Positions 32,858 to 43,555 of a stretch of 43,892 nucleotides of DNA are shown piece by piece. Both the position numbers and the translations under genes were made by a program. Position 1 is the stretch's first letter, and the number at the start of each line of letters is the position of its first letter. The notes under the pieces were generated by a model. That model had not been told where the DNA came from. It ran no database searches and saw only the letters and a program-made list of their open reading frames with translations. The stretch is from Beroe ovata (lineage: Eukaryota > Ctenophora > Nuda > Beroida > Beroidae): NCBI GenBank assembly GCA_946803715.1, contig CAMPET010000051.1, positions 317,745 through 361,636 of the forward strand. The letters are read 5' to 3'.

Positions 32858-34351
32858 ATCGGTATTTGAGTGAATCGAGGACACTGTTCTTAGCATGCTT
32901 CAACTATATTTGTATCAGAATTCAGATAACTACCTATTCGCTTCATGTATTTGATTATGGTATTGGTAACCTGCAGTGGTTATGTCCGAAACATCCTATA
33001 GTCGTTATCCAATAAATTCCATGGTGGCATGTTATGTGGCACTTGATAACCACATCATTTTATTAAATAAAATGAGGCACTGGCGTTGAGTTTGAATGTC
33101 TACGTTGATAATTACACGCACAAACAGACACCGGCGCACACGTCACACACACACACACANCTTTACACTCACACACACACACACACCTGCTCAGTTCTTC
33201 TGTCGAACATCGATGCTGGGAGAGAAAGTTTGTGCTCATTTCACTTATGTTATTACAGTGCGACCTCCTGCAGTGTCCTACCAGCACTATCACTTGATGG
33301 GTTGTGTGGTATCCTCAAAATGTGTGTGTTTGTGTTTATGTGTGTGTGAGTGTCTGTGTCTGTGTATCTGTGTGTTTGTGTGTGTGTGTGTGTCTGTGTC
33401 TGTGTTTGCGGGTCACTACGCAACTTACTTTTAATTGATATTCTTCTCATCTATTCGGTTTTTAACTATCGTATTGCTTCACTCCTATGTTGTTATGTTG
33501 AAGGTTTCATGTAGTTACACGCTTACTCACGCAGCGCATTCCTGCTGCACTAGGTACTTTGTGATTTGTCAATTTCACGTGTTGCACTGATGAGCCCTTC
33601 GATTTGCAGAACCTATAATATATAGTTGCCAATCGTCCTGCTGGATCCCCGGAGCAGTGTTTTGATTTTCTGACAGCTATTGACATCCAGTTAGCAGTAA
33701 TTGTGACGCGCCATGTTACGGACCTGCGTACAGCCTATCTTATTCATCTTATTGCATGTGCAGTAGTGCTGTACTGCTGTTGTGCATGTGCCCTCATCAC
33801 CCCGAAATCTCTGTAACTCTCAGTATACAATTAGTGAAACAGTGGGCTGGTATGCAGCTGTTTGATGATAAATCTGCGCAGAGTTAACTTATGACTACGA
33901 AATTGCCCGAAACGACACTCATTACAACGTAACCCAATATCTCCAATCCCAGAGCATCATTCCTGTTATACCAATCTTGCTGCCGTAATCTGATAACGTG
34001 ATCCACGTGCTTTATAGCGTTATAGGTAGAAGAGAGATCCTTGTAAAAACAACAGCACATTGTTATGCTTTGTGTTTCTGGGTAGCACTCCATATATTAT
34101 AGTGCTCCATATTGTAGTGACTATAGTGCTCCATATTGTGGTGACTATAATAATGCTCCATATTTTAGTGCTCCACATTATAGTGCCCCATATCATAGTC
34201 TCGCAGTAACAGTGTGTTAAGAAGGTACTATAGTTAGTTTGTAAACTAGGCAGTTACTTCCTATGCGCGTGTGTGTTTGACTCTGTGTGCACTGCTGATA
34301 CACATTATTCCCCCCCTCCTCCCCATAGGACGACGAAGAAGATGGTGTAGC

Positions 34352-37300
34352 ATGTCCTCCTCTGACAACGAATCTCCTGTCCGTGTAGCAGGGAAATCTC
34401 TGACGACCCCCTCCCTCACTGCACCACTCTCCTCACGACCTATCCCACCTCTCTCCGCCCAGCAACAACCACAGCAACCACAGCAACAACCACAGCAACA
34501 ACCACAGCAACATGTGCTGTGTAACGATACCAGGAGAGCAACATCGCCCGTAATAGGGTCACTGCGAGTCCTACCTCTGACCCCACTACAAAAGCGGAGA
34601 CAGACCACAGGTCTGGCTGGAGACTCTGTGACATGTAACGGTGCCGAAGAAGAGCACAATAAGCCCCCGCACATCAAGACACTGCCGTCTCCACTGGGTA
34701 ATCCCAGTCTGAAAGTGGAGTTCCCAACTTCTCCCGAACAAACGTTAGAACGCAAGCCCAGCTCCAAGTCAGAGGATAAGATCCCCCTGACGGACCATGG
34801 TGTGAAGGTGGTAACGGACCAGGTTGCTCATACCACCAAGGTTGCTAAGAAACCGAGCAGTAGACTGAGCGTGGAGCATCAGTTGCTCGGGGTGAGCAGC
34901 TCGTCAGTGAGCAACTGTTCAGAGGCTGTGTGTAGCGGGGTGGGTGGTGGTGGTGGTGATATGATTACAGTTAACGGAGCTATACAGACTGCGGGACTTG
35001 GCAAGTTCCATGTTGTACCCTTCCTTGCTGCTGTCATGGTCATCGGGATTAAGTGTTTCTTGGACGGGGTGCCGGATAACTTTGGCAATATGCTCCTCTG
35101 CATGTGAGTATTGCTCCCTACACTCCCTACTATACTATTATACTAAGGAGTCCCTAGTGCATTAGGGAGTCCCTAGTGCATTAGGGAGTCCCTAGTTCAC
35201 TAGGGACTCCGAACTGCACTAGTACACTTTAGTGCCCTGGGGGTGGGACTCTATGTGATCTCTACCAGCCCCCCACCCCGCTGCCTACGTGACTGATCTC
35301 TACCCGTACTCAGGTTCTCTATAGACGTCGTGGACATCAATATTCTGGTGCTACTCGGATTTGTGGGATCCATGATCGGAGCACCAATCGGAGGTGAGTA
35401 ACTCATCTCTGTGTTTGTGTGTACCAGGCATCTGATTCAGGAAGTCTCGTACAAGGATTAAGTTACCCCCTTTTCACAGTTTTCTGCCAGTTTTATCCTT
35501 ACCCACCCAGTACAATATTGAACAGTGATTCACAGGAATGTTAGCGGATAAGTTTGGGAGACGCTATGTCGTGGGGCTGGGTCTGGCTGCGTTGGTCCTG
35601 GTGACGGCTGTGGTTACCGGGGCACCCAATATCACCGTCCTGGAGATATTCTACTTCTTCTTCGCCCTGCTGACGAGCGCCATTCACCCGGTTTGTGTGT
35701 CTGGGGGTGTGTGTCTGGGGGTGTGTGTCTGGGGGTGTGTGTCTCTCTGTGTCTGTGTGTGTGGGGGTGGATGTGTGGGGGGGTGGGTGTGTATATATGT
35801 GTATGTTAGTATGTGGTGTGGTTTGTGCACGTGTTTATGTGTGAGTGTGTGTAAGTGTTTGTATCTGTCTGTGTCTCTCTGTGGTGTGGTGTCAAGGTGG
35901 TAACACCCATATCTCACCCAGGTGATGTTAGTTTATGTGATGGAGCTCTCACCCACTAAACTGCGCTTCATTACCATGCTCTTGTGCAAAATTTGCTACT
36001 CTGCAGTTGCATTTATCCTCCCTCTTATCATGATACCTCTCTACCCCAGCGAGTCAGCTAGCCAGGTTTGATGATCCTACATCTAGAGTAGTGGTGTGTG
36101 ACACAGGGGTAATGGATATAACGATCCGTATTGTATTACAATTATAGCAAGCGAATGATCCCCATGTGTCTGTGATTGAGGTGGCATTATTGATCTGTAT
36201 TCCAAACGGGTGAAGTCTAGCTTAGGAAAGCTAGCTGGCTCAATCCTGATTTAATCAGGAAAGATTTGATTTATAGACCTATTCCCCCGTAATTTGGCTA
36301 TGTTTATCACAAGCGCTGATGTTGATATCCGACAGTCAATTGTCGGGGCTGGCACCGTGTGTGACACTATGACACTATGTGTTGATGGCACTATTGAGTA
36401 TTGGTACCTTCATGGCACTATACTCACCATAATACAGCACCTATAATACGGTACCTATTTCAGAGTGATATGTGGCGGATTCCGTGGGGGGTACTCATCA
36501 TCCCCATTGCGGCGTGTATCGCCCTCACCTTCTTCTCGCCCGACTCACCCAGATACAACGCTGCTAAAGGTGAGGAAAGTGGTGTTGGAGGTGGTGTCAG
36601 GGGGAAGTAATGTCAATGTAGAGTGGTGTCAAAGTAGAGTGGTGTCAGTGGAAAGTGGTGTCAGTCGAATGTGGTGTCAGTCGAATCAGGTGTCAGTGCA
36701 GATTGATGCAGCGGACCGTAGTGTCAGTTAATGGTGGCGGATTGATGATTAGCTGCAATCTCAGGACAAACAAAGAAGGCGCATGAAACAGTGATGCTCA
36801 TGTTGGATACGAATCTCGGTGACAAACTCAAGCTAGATCTCCAAAGTATCGAACTTTTCCCATACTCCGACCCTGCGATCCATGGCCTCAGCCTGCCAAA
36901 ATTATTCTTCAGGCCCATTCGCGGGTTGGTATTAGAATTCGCGGGTTGGTATTATAATTCGTGGTATTTTAACTATTTACTACAGTACCTACGACCCGAA
37001 ATGAATCTTCTGTCTATGCTCCTGATGACACACTGCTCCTATACACATAACTCATGTGTCATTTGTCATCATTGATGACACACGTTACGATAAATCATCT
37101 CTCCCGTAGGACAACGATATTGTTAGCAACCTTCATGATCGTATGCAACGTGCAGTACTTTGCTTCCCACGTGTTGACAGAGGAGTTCCTGACGAACCGG
37201 TGCAACTGTGGTGTGGACCTTACCTCCACAGGTATCTGTGTTGCTATGGTAACTAAACTCGCAGTCATCTGTGTTGCTATGGTAACCAAACTCACAAGAA

Positions 37301-38742
37301 TCTGTCTAACTGAGGTGTCCTGCTATGGCACAGGTACCTGTGTTGTTCATACTGTGACTATTGTAGTATTGTATCGCCTCATTTCAGAGGTTTGGAGTGA
37401 CGACCTGAACTGCAGCCCTGAGGGCAAGGTGTGTAATCCCCGTGATGCACTGGGTCGCACGTGTTGCCTTGACAACCAGTGTGTGAACGCCACGTCACTG
37501 GCTGACCCAGACACGTGTACCCATATCTCGACCTGTACAAGTCTCAGAGAGTTTGGTCCATCATCTGATGTCACTTCACGTTAGTTTCACACATGATTCA
37601 TACACTATGGACAATACACTGTGTACTGGTAGTGGTACTACCCATAGCCTCATGTGTAAACTATTTTCAATTTTGCTAATCGGCAGGGTGTACTAGAGAG
37701 GGGAATAAGACGTTTTTCTATTTCAACTCGGTTCGTAATCTACTGTACGTGCTGGGCTTTGTGCTCGGTATCCTTCTCGTGCAGTACACTTCCCGTAAAG
37801 ATGCCTTCATCCACGTTGCGTTCTACATCACCTTCATCAACGGTACATTTCCCCCAATATCTCGCTTTTTTGCACCTGTTGTATCCCATTCGAACAGCAA
37901 GTTATGTTTAGTTTGTGTGTGTGTCTGTGTGTCCGTGTGTGTCTGTGTGTGTGTCTGTGTTATGTCTGTGTGCGTGTATGTCTTTGTTCTTGTGTGTCTG
38001 TGTCGGTGACGTGTGTGTACTGTGTGGGTTTCTGTCGGTGACGTGTGTGTGTTATCAGGACTGCTGTTTGCGATCTGCAAGTTTACCGGTGGAGTATCTA
38101 TTCTGATGTTTGCATCCTGTCTCGCGTTCAACACTGTCATTGGTGCAGTTTACTCAATATCATGGTTATACATGGTGAGTACCTACTGTGATGTGCTGAG
38201 TTTGTAAAGTCCCATTTGCAGAATATCCTCTACAGTTGGAAATCATCTGAACTCCCCCTCTCTCATCTTGACCGTCCCCTCTCCCCTCTACAGATTGAAT
38301 ATTACCCGACATCTTTGCGGTGTACCGGGGTAGGGTTCCTAGCCGGAGTGGGACAACTTGGAAATGCACTCGGGATCCTTCTGAGTCGGTACACACTCCG
38401 TTACTCTATAGGTGGAATATATGGCAGGTGAGTGTGTGAGACTGTAATACGTTATCTAATAGTAATACTATGAATATAATAGCATAAGTAGAACGGTAGT
38501 AGTGGTATTGGGTAATGGGTACGGTTTGGTTTTCTACTCAATCATAATGGCCACCATCGACTGTTTTAGCGTGATATATTAAGTAGAATCCCCTTTATCC
38601 CAGGCTAACGATACACCTTTTTCTCTCAAATCTACTGACCGTGCTGTCCTTTATGCTGGAGTTAGAGACCAAGCGTTTGCCGATGAGTGATCGGAAAAGA
38701 ACAGACTGTTTAGACCACAAACTGAGTGTTGCTAAAACCTGA
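34352..38742 (+). CDS. SV2/SVOP/SLC22-like major facilitator transporter (751 aa, 12 exons)
   Basis: Exons 34352-35103, 35314-35393, 35536-35690, 35922-36065, 36464-36569, 36765-36924, 37110-37231, 37388-37579, 37687-37842, 38059-38174, 38294-38427 and 38604-38742 join in frame with GT..AG borders, from ATG to TGA. The N-terminal ~225 residues are polar and cytoplasmic, with a (QQP)n polyglutamine tract (about 43-60), many Ser-Pro sites and a Gly run. Twelve membrane segments follow. Motif A reads GGMLADKFGRR between TM2 and TM3; VMELSPTKLRF fits the SV2/SLC22 consensus (E-x-x-P-T-x-x-R) after TM4; and LETKRLPMS after TM12 is the family's PETKG motif. Between TM7 and TM8 lies a ~95-residue loop with a dozen or more cysteines, reminiscent of the SV2 luminal loop. 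The substrate cannot be told from sequence. An acceptor directly upstream of the ATG suggests a non-coding first exon. The main uncertainty is which branch (SV2, SVOP or SLC22) it belongs to. Confidence 0.87.
35145..35216. repeat. GGGAGTCCCTAGTGCATTA repeats with inverted end, in transporter intron 1
   Basis: Three direct units of AGGAGTCCCTAGTGCATT-type sequence are followed by ACTAGGGACTCC, the reverse complement of GGAGTCCCTAGT, so the array can fold into a hairpin. Confidence 0.88.
36570..36764. repeat. GTGGTGTCAG repeats in a transporter intron
   Basis: The intron consists of repeats such as GAGTGGTGTCAGT and GAATGTGGTGTCAGTC. Their reverse complement gives the TGACACCAC motif found in other arrays of this window. 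Confidence 0.85.
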
Positions 38743-39074
38743 CCACCGCCAGTTGGGTTATATACACTGCAGCTCAATGATTCATCAGTATCAGCCATCA
38801 GTATCGTTCCTTTATATTTGTAATACCTCAGCCCATGGCACGCCAGGGATGTTTCGTGTTCTACTTCTATAGAAGTTCTACTGGGCTCGTTCTACTGGGC
38901 TCGTGCGAATGCAGAATGCGATCACGATGGAGTGTTTTAATTGACTGTGACACTGACAGTGATATTTGATTTCGTAATTGTATAGTATTTGGAATTCCAA
39001 CCTGAACATGGTATTTCCATGTATATCAATATCATATTCATATCAATATCATGTATTGGTTTAACTTGGCGCAC

Positions 39075-39147
39075 TTGTAGGATTTCACCCTACCCTTGCT
39101 GGCGGATTGAAAATCGCGCGCACCGACGGTAGGGTAAAATCCTACAA
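39075..39147. mobile_element. Short inverted-repeat hairpin element (MITE-like)
   Basis: The ends TTGTAGGATTTCACCCTACC and GGTAGGGTAAAATCCTACAA are inverted repeats matching at 19 of 20 positions around a 33-bp core with GCTGGCGGATT. CACTTG-like bases lie just outside both ends, a possible but imperfect target duplication. A relative lies at about 21528-21615. Confidence 0.7.
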
Positions 39148-39437
39148 CACTTGCACTTATTACATGTTTTGCAGGAGGGAATTCTTGTCAGATTTTATAT
39201 GACCTCTGTTTCATGCGCGCGCGGTTTTTTCGATGCGATGAAGCATCGCCATAGGTAACAATTTAAGATTGCAATTGCGCGGCGTTAGCGGTGCGCGCGA
39301 GATCGAGCTCGACGGTACTCGAGCTGAGCCGCGCCCATGTCGCGTAGACATGCAAAAATGGGCGCGGCTTGCGCGCCGAAATGACTTTGCAATTGCCGGA
39401 TGTTATCTGTCCACTGTTTCTTGCGCACGGCGCGCGC

Positions 39438-39480
39438 GTCTTCATCGAAGGCCGAAACTGTTTCGGCCTTCGATGAAGAC
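39438..39480. repeat. Perfect 43-nt palindrome
   Basis: The left arm GTCTTCATCGAAGGCCGAAAC (21 nt) is followed by one T and its exact reverse complement. No mismatch. It lies in a GC-rich, CG-dinucleotide-rich stretch (39220-39480) unlike its AT-rich neighbours, which suggests an inserted element. Confidence 0.9.
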
Positions 39481-40816
39481 TTACTCGAGTCACTAAACCG
39501 CTGATTCAAGATCGTCTATGAAACTTGAAAGTAAGCTCACACGACGCGGCGCACGATGAACGAAATTTGCTCGACAGGGTCTGTATCATCGATCGACAAA
39601 GAGTAAAATTGTCATTAATCAAGCAAATAGTCACAATTCAATCAAATAGTCACAATTCAGCATTTTGGAGAGTCTCTCTGGATGCATCCTTGTTTAAAGT
39701 GTTAAAAGAGTCTTAGCTTAGACTCTTAGATTCCACCCTTCTGACTCAAATCAACTGTATTGGACTTAGGGTTTGGCTTTGAGCAACAGTAGGTTTCACA
39801 GCAGTAGAAACAGAGTGCATTACCTGTCCTGATGAATTCTCACCATGCATGTTATGTTTAACAAGAAGCTGCTTGATTTCTGTGATATTAGACTCCTATC
39901 ATCCTTTCAAGGGTTGGGCCATGTTTCTTGATGAGATGCAGCTTGTTTCTGCTCATGATTTGTCAAGCTGGATTGCAGTCAAAGCAGAATGATCCCAATG
40001 ATCCACAGTAAGAGTTTTTCTTATCCACCCAATTATTTTGTTGTCAGATCCCTTATCAGTCTACATATGGCATGAAAATGTTTATTACATTATTACAAAA
40101 TAAACATGAGGCACATTTGTCCAGTGCATTCACATCTCTTGCTTCAAATGATTGAATATTGTAGACAGTGATACAAAGTCAATTGAATCAAACCCACACA
40201 CTTTTTCACCAAAAATCTACTATCAGTTTGAAGATCTCCACAAAGTGTGGCCCTCGCTTCTGAGTTGAATGATAAATTAGGAACATATAAATTTGAAATA
40301 CTCTAATGAACTTAAAAAACTCTAATGACAATCAACATATCATGCCCCAGAGACATGGATAATAGTTAGAGAAGTACAGACAGGATTGCCTTTACTAGGC
40401 ATACATTCAATGATAAGTGATTTGGGGGTGGCTAGAGTCTTGATGGGAGAGGTAACTTTGTCTTGCTTGAGTGAGTAGGTGTGGTAGGACATGGAGTAAA
40501 GTGTGTGTCATGGTCACTGTCAAGGGTATGTAGCATTGTTTAATTTGATTGTATAGAGCAGTGTTTCTTAGTTTAGATATTCCACAAGGCTGCGAGGCTC
40601 CATGGTTTTTATGACCCTTTCAGTTCATAGAGTGAAGTTTGGGTAGGCAAATGATTAGGTTGAGGTGCTCCATTTACTAGTAGACATGAATTATGCTGAA
40701 GCAGTATGCTTGTGAGGTTTACCTTTTTTAGATAATTTCTGCTATAGCAAATATTCACACAATCAGTGATCAATTTGTTTGGTGTTACAGCTAATCAAGG
40801 CTTTTATTCAGGAAAT

Positions 40817-42019
40817 ATGATTTCAAACCTGAGATGTTTATCTACTTTATTAGATCAGACCTCAAGATACCACCCTTCTCCCATTACTGTTGCACAATTA
40901 ACAGATTTTGGAAAGAAAAGAGATGAGTCACTTAGCTACTCTTTTCTCCATAAAGAGCTGCCAATCAGAATTTCTCATATGCTTAAAGAACTTCAGATGT
41001 TACCAGAACCTCTCCTCCAGCAAAGATCAGTCAAACTTGTAAAAGATATGTATTTGAAAACTTTCAAAGATTTATCAGAATTTGAAGAAATCAACACTCA
41101 GGATCAGCAGACATTCAGCAGGTTCTCTGGACCAAGATTCAGTAAAGCTTATAAAAAAGAAGTAAAAGCTGATGAAATGAAATTGATCCTTTCACAAAAA
41201 ATTATTTGTGACTATTTTCAGATTCACTAGAATACTCAGTGAAATAAAGAGACGTCATCAGACCGTTGTGGAAACAATGGCAGAGGTTTGTATTGAAGCT
41301 GTCTGCATGCCTATCTTTTTGTCTCTTCGATTGTCTGTTAGTCTGTTGATTTATCTGTCTGATTGAAGGGAGATGGCAATCTCAATATATGCTCCATATA
41401 TCTCAGGGTATACTGTGTTTGAAGAAGGAATCAGGGGACAGGTTTGATCCTTCTATCAACTACTTCCTGGACAGGTTCTACATGAGTAGGATTGCCATCA
41501 GAGTTCTCATGTCCAATCACTGTGAGTCCAAACTGGGAAACATTCTAAGTTTTCTCAGCTTATTTCTGTCGAACTACAGAGTGCTGTCACAGTACAGACT
41601 ATAGCGTATTGTCATTATAAGTGTGTAAAATTACAGGCAGCAAAATAATGGCTGAGTTGGTCGGTATTCTAACCCATTTTCCTCTCCCCTACACACAGTG
41701 GTGCTGTTTGGTCCTGAAGAAGAAACTCCAGGACACAGTGGTATTGTTGACACGTGTCTGGATGTACATGATATTGTGGATGAGGCCGCCAGTAGTGCCC
41801 GGTTTCTGTGTAGTCACCACTATGGTGAATGCCCTGATATCCACATCTCTACCTTCAGTGAGTACTAACTACTACCAATGTTACTGATGGACACTTTCAC
41901 CTGTCACTTGGTTTTTGACTGTCACCCTCACTGATTCTATTGCAGATGGCAATGACAAAGAAGTTACTATGGCATACATCGCTTCTCATCTGCATCACAT
42001 TGTGTTTGAACTCGTCAAG
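40817..42019 (+). CDS. Mitochondrial pyruvate dehydrogenase kinase, N-terminal 239 residues
   Basis: Exons 40817-41121, 41222-41285, 41407-41521, 41699-41857 and 41946-42019 join in phase. The start ATG begins MISNLRCLSTLL, a plausible mitochondrial presequence without early acidic residues. The four-helix regulatory domain typical of PDK/BCKDK follows: PSPITVAQLTDFG, KELPIRISHMLKELQMLPE, RRHQTVVETMAEG, then NYFLDRFYMSRIAIRVL (with N-H for the next conserved positions), and YIASHLHHIVFELVK just before the N-box of the GHKL ATPase domain. PITVAQLTDFG and FLDRFYMSRI favour PDK over BCKDK. PDKs phosphorylate E1alpha and so switch off the pyruvate dehydrogenase complex in the matrix. The last exon ends in a good donor (AAG|GTAAAC), but no exon for the ATP-binding N, G1 and G2 boxes is seen up to 43892. 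The gene probably continues beyond the window across the repeat field. Confidence 0.85.
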
Positions 42020-42252
42020 GTAAACCCCCGAAGTTCTGTACACTCCCTCCCCATGACCAAGAAAATCTGGCCATTAGCCAACACAGCACTCTTTGCGGAT
42101 ATCCTCGAATTATACGTGTGATAAAATGTTTCCACATCAATGATTCTCATAATATATTCAAATGTAATTAGCATCGTTAGACCGTTAGTTGGACAGTGAG
42201 TGTCATGTGACAGTGACACGTGGTTACCAGTCTCTGATCACAAGACATTCAC

Positions 42253-42255
<3 letters not shown>

Positions 42256-42283
<28 letters not shown>

Positions 42284-42305
42284 GCACACACACACACACG
42301 CGCGC
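42256..42305. repeat. (CA)n microsatellite
   Basis: CA repeats ending in CGCGCGCG; in the presumed next intron of the kinase gene. Confidence 0.95.
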
Positions 42306-42469
42306 GTACGAGTTGGCCATGTGCCATCATTCCTGTTGTCTGAGTTTGTTTACCAAGCTTGTGAACTTTGGATCACGGACATAGTGGAGAGAAGCATATT
42401 TTAGAGGGGGACCATGAACAAAAGCGTAACAGATTGTGAAGGGGGAGGCACCAATTCCCTGTCTTAATT

Positions 42470-42830
42470 CACTGTCTTGATATCAGTTCCCTTGACAGCA
42501 CTTTTTTTCGTGGACCAACTTTCACTGACACCAGTTTACTTTGACAGCCGTCAACACTTTCCCTCTTGACACCACTTTTCTTGACTCTAGTTTGCCTGAC
42601 AGCATTTTTCTTTACACAAATTCCCTTGACAGCACTTTCTTCGTGAAACAACTTTCACTGACACCAGTTTCCTATGACAGCCGTCAACACTTTCCCTCTT
42701 GACACCAGTTTTCTTGACACTAGTTTGCCTGGCAGCACATTACCCCCAGACACCAATTTCGTTGAGAGCATTTCTCCTCCTGACACAACTCTTTCCTTGA
42801 CAGCAATTATACCCTGACACCATTTTTAGA
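42470..42830 (+). repeat. TTGACAGCACTTT/TTGACACCAGTTT repeat field, part 1
   Basis: Degenerate units of about 17-22 bp alternate between TTGACAGCACTTTT.. and TTGACACCA(C/G)TTT... A longer unit of about 140 bp is partly repeated (from CACTGACACCAGTTTNCT with CAGCCGTCAACACTTTCCCT at 42520 and 42655). Confidence 0.85.
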
Positions 42831-43555
42831 CATCAGTTGCCTTTATATTACAACGCTTTTGCAGTTTTCTCTAGCGCTCATCCTACTGACACCCATTGGG
42901 GTCCAGGGGCACCCCCTCATCGGAGCTGAGGGGGCGAAGCCCCCGGAAAATTTTTCAAAATAGAGCGTTGTGGACGAAATCTGGTATTAAAGTAACAAAA
43001 AAGGAGCAAAGAAAATAGTCAAGAGTGAATAACTGAAGAAAATGCGACAATCTGAGGCGTTAGATACTCATTTGAATTGCAGAGTACATGGCTTTTAGGG
43101 CTTTTATCTTTTTATTGTTTGTCGTAGCAATGGAAATGTAGTGGTTTTAGGGCAGTGCCCCGATATGAGATATCCAAAAGTACTGAAACAAAAACAGAGT
43201 ATCATCTTTAATCAGGAACCGCCCCCAGAAGCCAGGGGTTAAGTTCTGTTCGATAAGGTGAAATCCTTCAAAATTTTCCATTTATTGCTTTGTTACACTT
43301 GAAAATAACGGATCTTGGGGCACTGCCCTGATATAGAACGGGCAGAACGACGTCATATTGTATAGAAAGTAGCATTCCAGTATCACAGGTAGTTTTTATC
43401 CAATGTGCTCCTTCAATTTTAAGTAGAAGCAATTTAAATTAGAAGCAGGGGTTTTTGGGCGCAGCATCCAGAAGCCAGACATTAAGTTCCGTATGGAAGG
43501 GCGAAATCCTCGAAAATTTTCATCAGAGGTCCAATTTATCCGGGGGGGGCACGCC
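42831..43555. repeat. Unclassified repeat-like segment inside the repeat field
   Basis: This has a different composition, with a GGGGCGAAGCCCC hairpin near 42928. Internal direct repeats are GGGCA(G/C)TGCCC(C/T)GATAT at about 43149 and 43317, and CAGAAGCCAG..TTAAGTTC..GAAATCCT..AAAATTTTC at about 43226 and 43469. It may be a transposon inserted in the array. No ORF of note. Confidence 0.55.

Larger units (their letters stand above)
28891..34351. other. Gene-poor 5.4 kb with microsatellites
   Basis: No convincing exon on either strand. Seen: AGAAGTATTA-type repeats (28930-29010), a (CT)n run (29905-29925), CA repeats with single-n joins at 30773, 32805 and 33160, a 20-bp TATGTTGCTATGTGTTTACC array (31470-31670), TG-rich tracts (31910-32310 and 33320-33410), and CTCCATATTGTAGTGACTAT repeats (34085-34195). 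Two ORFs on the minus strand (32403-32588 and 33884-34093) look protein-like but have no family. The 3' end (about 34300-34328) is a strong pyrimidine tract with CATAG, the probable acceptor of the transporter's first coding exon. Confidence 0.55.
38743..40800. other. Intergenic with hairpin elements
   Basis: No gene recognised. 38743-39060 is AT-rich flank. 39075-39147 is a hairpin element, and 39190-39500 is GC-rich with a perfect palindrome. 39500-40800 is AT-rich and without exons that I can support. A non-coding or targeting-sequence exon for the kinase downstream may lie here, since an acceptor (GTTACAG, ending at about 40792) precedes its first coding exon. Confidence 0.55.

Noticed and set aside
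34261-34767. 168-codon minus-strand ORF opposite the transporter N-terminus
   Set aside because: It mirrors the polyglutamine-rich coding exon (CCGCC repeats opposite CAG/CAA) and has no domain.
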